A stretch of DNA of 64,000 nt, from the NCBI GenBank assembly GCA_002398565.1, contig DGZP01000078.1, positions 62,001 to 126,000 of the forward strand, written 5' to 3'. The notes beneath the pieces were generated by a model that was given only the letters and a program-made list of their open reading frames with translations, had not been told where the DNA came from and did not search any database. Below, piece after piece: positions 8,147 through 16,532 of this stretch; within the stretch, counting starts at the first letter, position 1, and every line of letters starts with the position of its first letter. The position numbers and the translations under genes were made by a program. This DNA comes from Proteiniphilum sp. UBA4977. GTDB taxonomy: Bacteria; Bacteroidota; Bacteroidia; Bacteroidales; Dysgonomonadaceae.

Positions 8147-8365
8147 TTTGTCTGGGATGTACCATCAATTTTACCTGATTATCCGGATATTCTTTCCCGG
8201 TCGGAAGCATTAATTGCAGTAAACGAACGTGTGGGTCCGGCAAACAAGCTTTTCGGGAGTTTCTGGAACAGATGTTCCTCTATGCAAGAAAATGGAAATT
8301 CGATGAAAGAGTTAAAAAGCAGAGGATACCGGCTGGTGAGGACCGACGAACTGTTAAAAGAGTAG
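8147..8365 (+). other. Orphan open frame, 72 codons, no start codon near its beginning
   Basis: The frame from 8147 to the TAG at 8363-8365 reads a protein-like sequence beginning FVWDVPSILPDYPDILSRSE and ending RLVRTDELLKE. It has no start near its beginning and is preceded by two stops. It follows the SusC-like remnant and ends about 30 bp before the dacB promoter. I do not recognise the family. It may be the C-terminal tail of a deleted gene. Confidence 0.3.
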
Positions 8366-8395
8366 ATTGATGCGTTTCTCAAAGGGAATATCTTC

Positions 8396-8403
8396 TATAT
8401 TTG
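8396..8403 (+). promoter_or_regulatory. -7 promoter element of dacB
   Basis: TATATTTG matches TAnnTTTG, 23 bp before the ATG at 8427. Because it lies inside the longer open frame that begins at 8367, it supports the downstream start. Confidence 0.6.
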
Positions 8404-8426
8404 TCCAAAACAAAAGATATTTCCCG

Positions 8427-9863
8427 ATGCAAAAGAATCTCATTTTTGTTGTTTTCCTTTTATTCGCGAGCCTTGGCTATCCCCAGACGGCATTGCAGAA
8501 GTTTATCGGTCATCCTGCCCTGAAACATGCCTCGGTGGGTGTTTCCGTGGTGGATATGACGACAGGCAAAACGGTGATGGAATATGATGCCGAGAAATCG
8601 CTTACCCCTGCATCGGTGTTAAAACTAATCACCACGGCTACAGCGCTGGAAGCATTGGGCGAAAATTATCGTTACAAAACTGATGTGGCGCTCGATGCGG
8701 AGGATTCCTCCCGCATCCTGATAATTGGTTCGGGTGATCCTACCCTGGCCAGTGAGGCTTTCCATGGCAATCCGAACATCTTTTTTATCACTACGGCCCA
8801 CACTCTGAAAAAAACACTTCCGCCGGGTAAGGAATATTCACTTTATGTAGTGGACAACTTGTTTGGATACAATGGTATTTCGCCGGAATGGACCTGGATC
8901 GACATGGGCAATTATTACGCCGCGGGGGCATATGGTATCAGTGTGTTCGATAATAGTTATCGTCTCTTTTTTAATACGACTGACAGAGACAGCTGTCCGC
9001 GAATACTCCGTACGGAACCACAAATAAAGGGACTTACTTTTCAGAATGAATTGACATTGAACAATACGGGAAGCGATAACGGCTACATTTATGGTATCCC
9101 TTTCTCTTATGAAAGGGCCGTGAGAGGGAATATACCGGCTGGAAGAACAGAATTCAGCATTAAAGGCGACATTCCCGATCCGGGGTTGATGCTGGGGGAA
9201 ACGTTGTCTTACTATCTGAAACAGGCCGACATAAAGATTGGAAAAGTGGAAACGGCTCGGAGGGATTATCTGGCAGGGTACTGTACTCCTGAAAAAAGAC
9301 AGCCTTACAGGGCAGGCCAGGTGCTTTGCACACATGTTTCACCACCGCTCAAAGAAATTATCCGCGAAGTAAACGTGGAGAGTAACAACCATTACGCTGA
9401 ACATCTGATCCGTACACTCGGGAGAAAGAGCAAAAAGGATATTTATGAAGATGCACTGGAGGCGGGTGTGACGTATGCAATGGATTTGTGGAACAACAAG
9501 GGAATACCTGTCACATCATTACGGATGCACGACGGAAATGGACTGTCGCCGCAAAACGCAGTGAGTCCCTCTTTTCTCACGCAGCTGCTGGTCTATATGT
9601 ATAACACAAGCGAAAATGCATCCTCTTTTTTCAGCTCATTGCCCAAGGCAGGGCGGGAGGGTACACTCAAAAACTTTATGGGAAATACCCGGTATAGCGG
9701 TAAAGTCGTTGCCAAGAGTGGCAGCATTGGCGGAGTACAGTGTTATGCAGGGTATCTTGTTGACGGCAACAAAAAATATGCCTTTGCCGTGATGATAAAT
9801 AAATTCAATGGCACCCGCCCGCAAGTGAGGGGTGCCATTGAACAATTCTTGCAGGGTTTATAA
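8427..9863 (+). CDS. dacB: D-alanyl-D-alanine carboxypeptidase/endopeptidase (PBP4 type)
   Basis: A periplasmic class C penicillin-binding protein that trims pentapeptides and hydrolyses peptide cross-links in peptidoglycan. The signal peptide (MQKNLIFVVFLLFASLGYPQ) defines the start at 8427. The SxxK motif is SVLK (Ser63, Lys66), the SxN motif is SNN within VNVESNNHYAEH, and the KSG motif lies in VVAKSGSIGG. The insertion between the first two motifs gives the roughly 478-residue length usual for PBP4. It is convergent with the FKBP lipoprotein gene, 33 bp away. Confidence 0.94.
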   Translation: MQKNLIFVVFLLFASLGYPQTALQKFIGHPALKHASVGVSVVDMTTGKTVMEYDAEKSLTPASVLKLITTATALEALGENYRYKTDVALDAEDSSRILIIGSGDPTLASEAFHGNPNIFFITTAHTLKKTLPPGKEYSLYVVDNLFGYNGISPEWTWIDMGNYYAAGAYGISVFDNSYRLFFNTTDRDSCPRILRTEPQIKGLTFQNELTLNNTGSDNGYIYGIPFSYERAVRGNIPAGRTEFSIKGDIPDPGLMLGETLSYYLKQADIKIGKVETARRDYLAGYCTPEKRQPYRAGQVLCTHVSPPLKEIIREVNVESNNHYAEHLIRTLGRKSKKDIYEDALEAGVTYAMDLWNNKGIPVTSLRMHDGNGLSPQNAVSPSFLTQLLVYMYNTSENASSFFSSLPKAGREGTLKNFMGNTRYSGKVVAKSGSIGGVQCYAGYLVDGNKKYAFAVMINKFNGTRPQVRGAIEQFLQGL

Positions 9864-9896
9864 ACGTGATGACGCCGCGGGTGCCTTCCGGGCAAT

Positions 9897-10433
9897 CTAC
9901 AAAATATCGACCAGTTCAATTTCAAAGACAAGTGTTGTATAACCCGCAATAGTATTGTTTCCACTCTCTCCGTATGCTAGCTTCCAGGGCATCCATACTT
10001 CCCACTTGTCGCCCACGCGCATATTTTGTAAGGCAGTGGAAAAACCGTCCACGACACCATTCACGGAAAATGTTCTTGGAATATTGTTGTTTTCAGTAGA
10101 ATCAAAGATTACTTTGTTGTAAATGATGTTATCTTTATTGTCGGTATAAATATCGGGCATCGACCAGATATTCTTATACCAGCCGGTATAAAGAACCTTT
10201 ACCTTGTCTGTAAAATAGGGCGTTTCTCCATTACTCGACTGGATCTTTTTGTACATTACAAAGCCTTTACCAGATTGAGAATTGATCTTCGTATATGCCG
10301 GATCGGCTGCTATAGCGGCAAACTGTGCCTCGTTGTCAAGTTTCCACTGGTCATCGAACGTTTCTGTTTTGTCGCATGACGCAAACAGAAGAGCCATAAG
10401 AAAAGTGAATAATAATGCAGGATATCTCTTCAT
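9897..10433 (-). CDS. FKBP-type peptidyl-prolyl isomerase lipoprotein
   Basis: A 178-residue lipoprotein with lipobox LFASC (Cys20). An FKBP domain fills the C-terminal two thirds (VKVLYTGWY..., FDSTENN, FSVNGVVDGFSTALQNMRVG, WMPWKLAYGESG, LVFEIELVDIL). It should catalyse cis-trans proline isomerisation in the periplasm or at the outer membrane. An insertion of about 25 residues separates YTGWY from the FDS motif, longer than in canonical FKBPs. It lies four bases downstream of glyQS and is probably co-transcribed with it. Confidence 0.9.
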   Translation of the reverse strand: MKRYPALLFTFLMALLFASCDKTETFDDQWKLDNEAQFAAIAADPAYTKINSQSGKGFVMYKKIQSSNGETPYFTDKVKVLYTGWYKNIWSMPDIYTDNKDNIIYNKVIFDSTENNNIPRTFSVNGVVDGFSTALQNMRVGDKWEVWMPWKLAYGESGNNTIAGYTTLVFEIELVDIL

Positions 10434-10437
10434 GTTT

Positions 10438-11985
10438 TTATGCTGATAATTGTTTGAGTAAATGTTTCATGTCGACCTTATCAGTGATGGTGCGTTGTAA
10501 TGAATCGATTGAGACCCTTTCCTGTTCCATTGTATCACGATAACGGATGGTAACGGTGTTGTCCTCCAGCGTTTGATGATCGATGGTGGCACAGAAAGGT
10601 GTGCCAATAGCATCCTGACGTCGATAGCGCTTACCAATGCTGTCTTTTTCATCGTACTGGCATGTGAAGCTGAATTTCAGTTCGTCCATGATTTCACGGG
10701 CTTTTTCTGCGAGGCCGTCTTTTTTCACCAGTGGCAAAATGGCAAGTTTCACCGGTGCAAGGGCCGGGGGAAGCTTCAGCAATACACGTACCTCCCCTCC
10801 CTCCAGCGTTTCTTCCTCGTAGGAGGCCGCCAAAACGGAGAGAAACATTCTGTCCACGCCTATGGAGGTTTCCACAACGAAGGGTACGTATGATCTGTTT
10901 TGTTCCGGATCGAAATACTGCATCTTCTTGCCGGAATATTTTTCGTGCTGACTCAGATCGAAGTCGGTGCGGGAATGAATACCCTCCACCTCCTTGAAGC
11001 CGAATGGCATCTCAAACTCAATATCGGTCGCGGCATTTGCATAGTGGGCCAGCTTGTCATGGTCGTGAAAGCGATACTTCTCTGCACCAAATCCCAAAGA
11101 CTGATGCCACTTCATACGAAAAGCCTTCCAGTGTTCAAACCACTGTAACTCTTCACCCGGTGCCACAAAGAACTGCATCTCCATCTGTTCAAATTCGCGC
11201 ATGCGGAAGATGAACTGGCGGGCTACGATCTCGTTACGAAAAGCTTTCCCTATCTGTGCAATTCCGAAAGGAATTTTCATGCGTCCGGTCTTTTGTACAT
11301 TGAGGAAATTGACAAAAATTCCCTGTGCTGTTTCAGGTCTTAAATAGACCTTCATGGCCCCGTCTGAGGTGGAACCCATCTCAGTGGCAAACATCAGATT
11401 GAACTGTCGTACCTCGGTCCAGTTACGAGTACCGCTGACGGGACAAACAATTTCGCAGTCCACTATAATCTGCCTGAGTTCATCCAGGTTGTTGTCGTTC
11501 AGGGCCTTTGCAAAGCGGCCGTGTATTTCATCCCGCTTTTGCTGTTGTTCCAGCACACGGGGATTGGTTGCGCGAAACATGGTTTCGTTGAACGATTCTC
11601 CAAAACGTTTTGCTGCTTTCTGTATTTCTTTTTCGATCTTATCGTCCAGTTTGGCCAGATGATCTTCGATCAGCACATCGGCACGATAGCGTTTCTTGCT
11701 GTCCTTGTTGTCGATCAGCGGATCGTTGAAGGCATCCACATGTCCCGATGCCTTCCAGATGGTAGGATGCATAAAGATGGCGGAATCAATTCCCACCACA
11801 TTCTCATGCAACAGCACCATGCTGTCCCACCAGTACTTTTTTATGTTGTTCTTGAGCTCCACGCCCATCTGCCCGTAGTCGTACACGGCGCCCAAACCAT
11901 CGTAGATTTCACTCGAAGGGAATACGTACCCGTACTCTTTACTATGCGATACCAGCTTTTTAAAAATCTCTTCCTGTAATGCCAT
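10438..11985 (-). CDS. glyQS: Glycine--tRNA ligase (homodimeric class II type)
   Basis: This enzyme charges tRNA-Gly with glycine in the cytosol. The 515-residue sequence has the alpha2-type GlyRS organisation: LVSHSKEYGYVFPSSEIYDG near the start, motif 2 around FRNEIVARQFIFRMREFEQM, and the anticodon-binding domain after residue 405 (KLAILPLVKKDGLAEKAREI). The ATG at 11985 is chosen over the upstream in-frame ATG at 12012 because homologues begin at MALQEEIFKKL. It is divergent from the flippase gene and followed by the FKBP lipoprotein gene. Confidence 0.97.
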   Translation of the reverse strand: MALQEEIFKKLVSHSKEYGYVFPSSEIYDGLGAVYDYGQMGVELKNNIKKYWWDSMVLLHENVVGIDSAIFMHPTIWKASGHVDAFNDPLIDNKDSKKRYRADVLIEDHLAKLDDKIEKEIQKAAKRFGESFNETMFRATNPRVLEQQQKRDEIHGRFAKALNDNNLDELRQIIVDCEIVCPVSGTRNWTEVRQFNLMFATEMGSTSDGAMKVYLRPETAQGIFVNFLNVQKTGRMKIPFGIAQIGKAFRNEIVARQFIFRMREFEQMEMQFFVAPGEELQWFEHWKAFRMKWHQSLGFGAEKYRFHDHDKLAHYANAATDIEFEMPFGFKEVEGIHSRTDFDLSQHEKYSGKKMQYFDPEQNRSYVPFVVETSIGVDRMFLSVLAASYEEETLEGGEVRVLLKLPPALAPVKLAILPLVKKDGLAEKAREIMDELKFSFTCQYDEKDSIGKRYRRQDAIGTPFCATIDHQTLEDNTVTIRYRDTMEQERVSIDSLQRTITDKVDMKHLLKQLSA

Positions 11986-12166
11986 AATTTCAAAAATGCA
12001 ACCTGCAGCCAATAATGCGGCTGTGTGAATGCATTGTCCGATTGATAAAACTCTTTACTTATTTTCAACCTGCAAAGTAAACGGTTTTTTTCGATATTTT
12101 ACCCTTACCAATGATTAAAGATAAATAATGAGGCGATCTTTTGGTTAACACTTGGTGGAAAAATTG

Positions 12167-12174
12167 TATTTTTG
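12167..12174 (+). promoter_or_regulatory. Promoter of the flippase gene
   Basis: TATTTTTG matches TAnnTTTG. A TTTG at 12140-12143 lies about 23 bp upstream as a -33 candidate. The ATG is at 12218. Confidence 0.6.
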
Positions 12175-12217
12175 TTCCCGGAATGAACAATCAATCTTCT
12201 AACTTATTCGGGTAAAC

Positions 12218-13711
12218 ATGGCAGGAGGAATGAAAACATTGGCGAAAGAGACCTTCTTTTATGGCATAGGTAGTGTTTTGCCTAAACTGCTCAGCTGGCT
12301 GCTCTCTCTCTATTGGGCATTTGCCTTGCCAAAGATCTCTGATATAGGTGTGCTGACAAATTTCTATGCCTGGGTGGCACTCCTGCAGGTAATTCTGACC
12401 TATGGCATGGAAACGGGCTTTTTTCGGTATGCCAACAAAGAAAAGGAGCCTTCCCGGGTTTTCTCCACTACTTTTCTCTCCATTGCCACGACAACCACCA
12501 TATTCTTTATTCTGACATTCCTCTTTCTGAAGCCGCTGGCGTTTGTGCTGGGAGGCATAGCAATGAAGCCGCATTATCTGCTGTTGCTGGTGATTATCCT
12601 CTGCATAGATGTGCTGGGTGCCATCCCTTTTGCTAACCTGAGGTTTAAAAAGAGGCCGGTACGGTTCGCCATGATCAGGGTTGTCAATGTGGTGCTGACT
12701 ATTCTGTTCAACCTTTTCTTCTTCCTGGTTTGTCCCCGCTTGCAGGCCCTCTTCCCGGAAGTTTTCGCCTGGTTCGACATAAACAAGGGGGTGGATTATA
12801 TTTTGATTTCAAACCTTGCCGCTTCGGTTGTCCAGTTTCTGATGGTCTCGCCGGAGTTGCGCATCAGGTTTACTTTCGACAAAGTGCTGCTTCGTAATAT
12901 GTTGAAATACTCGTTTCCCATATTGATATTGGGCGTTGCCGGCATCCTGAACCAGACGGCGGACAAGATCATCTTTCCCTGGTTATACCCCGACAAGGCA
13001 AATGCTTATACCGAACTGGGTATTTACGGACAGAACTTCAAGATTGCCATCATCATGGTGATGTTTACCCAGGCATTCCGGTATGCTTTTGAACCATTTA
13101 TCTTTGCACGGGGTAAGGGGGCGACCGGTGACCGGCAGTCGTTCAGTGACGCCACCCGCTATTTCATTGTCTTCGGATTGCTTATTTTCCTGGTGACCAC
13201 CGGTTATATCGATGTCATTAAATACATGATTCCCGCTTCATATCACGAGGGATTGAAGGTGGTGCCCATTGTGCTGATGGGAGAACTCTTCTTTGGAATA
13301 TACTTCAATCTTTCCCTGTGGTATAAGCTGACAGACCAGACCCGTTGGGGAGCCTATATGTCACTCATAGGCTTTGCAATCACCATCTTTATAAATATTA
13401 TGTTTATTCCCCGTTATGGCTATATGGCCTGTGCGTGGGCATCTTTCATCGCCAACCTGGCCATGATGGTGATTTCCTACTTTCTGGGACAGAGAAATTA
13501 TCCCATTCCCTACAATCTGAGATCAGCAGGATTGTTCTTCCTGCTTTCGATGATCCTTTTTGAGGGAATCACAATCACATATATGAATGTGAACTTTTTA
13601 TGGCTCAGGTTGGGGATAAATACGACTTTAATCCTGATTTATCTTGTGGTGGTCATAAAAAAGGAGTTACCTTTGCGGCACTGGCCGCTGATAGGGAGAT
13701 ATTTCAAATGA
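12218..13711 (+). CDS. Polysaccharide/lipid-linked glycan flippase (Wzx/MOP family)
   Basis: A 497-residue integral membrane protein with about 14 hydrophobic segments. It resembles the MOP superfamily (Wzx, MurJ and MATE-like) that flips undecaprenyl-linked sugars across the inner membrane. The N-terminus (KETFFYGIGSVLPKLLSWLL) and the central SFPILILGVAGILNQTADKI segment are typical of the Bacteroidetes oligosaccharide flippase group. It stands alone without glycosyltransferase neighbours. The substrate, whether O-antigen, capsule or lipid II, cannot be decided. Starts at 12218 and 12230 are both possible. Confidence 0.88.
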   Translation: MAGGMKTLAKETFFYGIGSVLPKLLSWLLSLYWAFALPKISDIGVLTNFYAWVALLQVILTYGMETGFFRYANKEKEPSRVFSTTFLSIATTTTIFFILTFLFLKPLAFVLGGIAMKPHYLLLLVIILCIDVLGAIPFANLRFKKRPVRFAMIRVVNVVLTILFNLFFFLVCPRLQALFPEVFAWFDINKGVDYILISNLAASVVQFLMVSPELRIRFTFDKVLLRNMLKYSFPILILGVAGILNQTADKIIFPWLYPDKANAYTELGIYGQNFKIAIIMVMFTQAFRYAFEPFIFARGKGATGDRQSFSDATRYFIVFGLLIFLVTTGYIDVIKYMIPASYHEGLKVVPIVLMGELFFGIYFNLSLWYKLTDQTRWGAYMSLIGFAITIFINIMFIPRYGYMACAWASFIANLAMMVISYFLGQRNYPIPYNLRSAGLFFLLSMILFEGITITYMNVNFLWLRLGINTTLILIYLVVVIKKELPLRHWPLIGRYFK

Positions 13712-13804
13712 CGCGCCATGTGCCGTGAGGTAAAGCTGACCGCTGAAGCTGCAATGATTGTTCCTGAAGGCTTGACAGCTGATGACTAATTTATTCAAAA
13801 CTAT

Positions 13805-15931
13805 ATGAGAAAACTGTTTCTATCACTCGCCATGTTGTATGCACTGTTTGCAGCAAATGCCGACGAAGGTATGTGGCTGCTTAGGGAATTGGACAAGGAG
13901 AGTGTGGCCCGCATGGAAGAGCTTGGATTTACTTTTCCGGTCAATTATCTTTATAGCGAACAAAAGAGATCCCTCAAAGATGCCGTGGTTATCTTTGGTG
14001 GAGGATGCTCCGGTGTGGTAGTATCGGACAAAGGGTTAATTTTTACCAATCATCACTGCGGCTACGGAGCTATTCAGAAGTTGAGTGCTGTAAACCACGA
14101 CTACCTGAAAGATGGCTTCGCTGCCAAAAAAGGGACTGATGAACTTTATGCCGATGGACTCACTGTCTCCTTTCTTCGCTCGATGGTGGATGTAACAGAT
14201 CAGATTATACCCCACGTTCCCATGGTACTCAGTGAAGTACAACGTGAGCTCGTCATCGATTCACTTTCCGGCAAGCTGATAGAAGCCTATGAAAATGATC
14301 CTTTTACCAGCGCGAGGATAGTGCCATTCTATGCCCGAAACAAATATTACGTGGTACTTTACGATCAGTTTCGCGATGTGCGGCTGGTGGTGGCACCCCC
14401 TTCCTCAGTAGGCAAGTTTGGGGGAGATACCGACAACTGGATGTGGCCGCGACATACGGGAGACTTCTCTGTTTTCCGGGTCTATGCCGGCAAGGATAAC
14501 AAGCCTGCGAATTACAGTGAAAGTAATGTACCCTATAAACCCAAATATGTGGTCCCTGTGTCATTGGCCGGTGTGAAAGAGGGTGACTACAGTATGACGG
14601 TGGGTTATCCCGGCAGCACACAACGGTACATGTCTTCATGGGGTATCCGCCAACAGATGGAATCTGAAAATAAACCACGCATAGAAGTGCGTGGGGCAAA
14701 ACAGGATATTTGGCGGGCTGCCATGGCCGGGAATGATACTATCCGCATCAAATATGCCAGTAAGTTTGCCGGGAGCTCAAACTACTGGAAAAACGCGATG
14801 GGTATGAATGAGGCATTGAATAACCTGGGTGTATTGCCCGAAAAAGAAAAACTTGAAGCACGACTGAAAAGATGGATTCAAAGCAGTCCTGCACATGAGA
14901 CCAGATATGACAGTACCCTTGCCACACTGGAAGCTGCTTACACCGGCTCCAATGAGCTGGCACGCTACACCACCTATTTTTTGGAAACATTCAATAATGG
15001 TATTGAGCTAATCCAGTTTGCCAATACCATCCTTCGTTTCGATACGGAAGGTACCGAAGAAGACAAACAGGCATTCATCAATGAACGGCTCATTGAATCC
15101 TATAAGAACTATGAACCGGCACTGGATAAAAAAGTGCTGCCGGTATTAATGAGACTTTATGCCGGACGTGTGCCGCAGCAATACCATCCTGACATCTACC
15201 AAAAGATTGACTCTCTTTTCGACGGTGACTATGAAGCATATGCCGACTGGCTCTTTACCCACTCACAGTTCACGTCGTTGGAGAAGCTCCTGGAACTGTT
15301 GAAGACAGCCGATACGCAACTCCTTACAAAAGATCCGGCCATGGAACTGGCATTATCGACAACCGACATGGGTTATGAACTGTCGGAACTGATGATGCCC
15401 TTCTATGAAAAGATGCTGAAAGGTGAACGGGAACTGATGGCAGCCCTTATGGAGATGAATCCGGACAAAAACTTTTATCCCGATGCCAATTTCACGCAAC
15501 GAATGAGTTATGGAACAGTACAGGGTTACAGGCCACGCGATGCAGTATGGTACGACTATTACAGTACTTCAAACGGTATCCTTGAAAAACAGGTGCCTGG
15601 TGATCCCGAGTTCAACGTGCAGGAGTATATCCTGGACGCTATCCGCGGTGGAGATTTCGGCCGTTATGCCGACAGAGAGGGAATTATGCGAATCAACTTC
15701 TTGTCGAACAACGATATTACCGGTGGTAACTCGGGAAGCCCGGTACTGAATGGAAAAGCCGAGCTTATAGGGCTGGCATTCGATGGTAACTGGGAGTCGC
15801 TGAGTGGTGATATCCTCTTTGAAAACGATATGCAGCGCATGATAAGTGTGGATATCCGCTTCGTCCTGTACGTGATTGACAAAGTAATGGACGCAACCCA
15901 CGTGGTGAAAGAATTGAACTTGGTTGATTAA
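13805..15931 (+). CDS. dpp7: S46 family dipeptidyl peptidase, DPP7-type
   Basis: A periplasmic serine exopeptidase that removes dipeptides from peptide N-termini for uptake by an asaccharolytic-style metabolism. It has a signal peptide (to about residue 19), the His motif TNHHCGYGAIQ (residues 81-91), the Asp region WMWPRHTGDFSVFR, and the nucleophile in GGNSGSP (Ser643). The residue 18 after the serine, which decides S1 specificity in Porphyromonas enzymes (Arg in DPP11, Gly in DPP7), is Gly661 here. This predicts preference for hydrophobic P1 residues rather than Asp or Glu. The length of 708 is standard. Confidence 0.95.
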   Translation: MRKLFLSLAMLYALFAANADEGMWLLRELDKESVARMEELGFTFPVNYLYSEQKRSLKDAVVIFGGGCSGVVVSDKGLIFTNHHCGYGAIQKLSAVNHDYLKDGFAAKKGTDELYADGLTVSFLRSMVDVTDQIIPHVPMVLSEVQRELVIDSLSGKLIEAYENDPFTSARIVPFYARNKYYVVLYDQFRDVRLVVAPPSSVGKFGGDTDNWMWPRHTGDFSVFRVYAGKDNKPANYSESNVPYKPKYVVPVSLAGVKEGDYSMTVGYPGSTQRYMSSWGIRQQMESENKPRIEVRGAKQDIWRAAMAGNDTIRIKYASKFAGSSNYWKNAMGMNEALNNLGVLPEKEKLEARLKRWIQSSPAHETRYDSTLATLEAAYTGSNELARYTTYFLETFNNGIELIQFANTILRFDTEGTEEDKQAFINERLIESYKNYEPALDKKVLPVLMRLYAGRVPQQYHPDIYQKIDSLFDGDYEAYADWLFTHSQFTSLEKLLELLKTADTQLLTKDPAMELALSTTDMGYELSELMMPFYEKMLKGERELMAALMEMNPDKNFYPDANFTQRMSYGTVQGYRPRDAVWYDYYSTSNGILEKQVPGDPEFNVQEYILDAIRGGDFGRYADREGIMRINFLSNNDITGGNSGSPVLNGKAELIGLAFDGNWESLSGDILFENDMQRMISVDIRFVLYVIDKVMDATHVVKELNLVD

Positions 15932-15947
15932 CGCAACTTGTTTAAAC

Positions 15948-15991
15948 AATGAGCCCCTCATTGGCAGCGATTTGCCGGTGAGGGGTTCATT
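15948..15991. terminator. Bidirectional terminator between dpp7 and mgsA
   Basis: A 13-bp inverted repeat (arms 15948-15960 and 15979-15991, one G-T wobble) with an inner GGCA/TGCC stem lies between convergent genes. A-rich and T-rich flanks could serve both directions. Confidence 0.75.
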
Positions 15992-16009
15992 ATTGATCTT
16001 GTATTGGTT

Positions 16010-16468
16010 CTAGAAACCCATCTTCTTCCTGTCGAATTCTTCATAACGGGGAGGAGAAGGAACATAGTTGTCATCATCCCACAGGTTACTGGTGATCATC
16101 AGGTCGGCACTGTAACGGTTACAGGCAATGGGTACATTGTGTACCCGGCACTGACGAAGCAACATCATGATGTCTGCCTCGTGAGGCTGCGGGTTCAGGT
16201 CGTCTATTAAAAATACGGCCAGGTCAATTTCTTTGCGCACCACCATGGCCGCAATCTCGGCGTCACCTCCCATGGGACCTGAGTTCATAATGGTAAATGA
16301 GGGGTATACTCCTTCATTGTTCAGTGCATCACGAACCAGGCTGCCCGTGGTTCCGGTGCAAACAAGGTGATGTTCCGACAGGAAGTCGGAGTTGTATACA
16401 ACCCACTCCACCATATCCGATTTACGGTGGTCGTGAGCTACCAACGCTATTGTTAGTTTTGTTTTCAT
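16010..16468 (-). CDS. mgsA: Methylglyoxal synthase
   Basis: This enzyme converts dihydroxyacetone phosphate to methylglyoxal and phosphate, a glycolytic bypass. The 152 residues contain ALVAHDHRKSDMVEW, the phosphate-binding CTGTTGSL loop and the catalytic Asp in SGPMGGDAEIAA (Asp69), followed by the DDLNPQPHEADI segment, all diagnostic. It is cytosolic. It sits 64 bp downstream of the phosphohexomutase gene on the same strand and may share its transcript. Confidence 0.97.
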   Translation of the reverse strand: MKTKLTIALVAHDHRKSDMVEWVVYNSDFLSEHHLVCTGTTGSLVRDALNNEGVYPSFTIMNSGPMGGDAEIAAMVVRKEIDLAVFLIDDLNPQPHEADIMMLLRQCRVHNVPIACNRYSADLMITSNLWDDDNYVPSPPRYEEFDRKKMGF

Positions 16469-16532
16469 ATTGTAGTTTTACGCGACCTTCATTGGGCGAT
16501 GGTCATCAATTGTTGGAATTAGTCAGCAGAAG

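Noticed and set aside
10573..11979. Several long open frames antisense to glyQS
   Set aside because: They mirror the codon bias of glyQS and show no domain, start signal or promoter.
16010..16468. CheY-like or receiver-like reading of this gene
   Set aside because: The phosphate-binding and GPMGGDAE motifs are those of methylglyoxal synthase.
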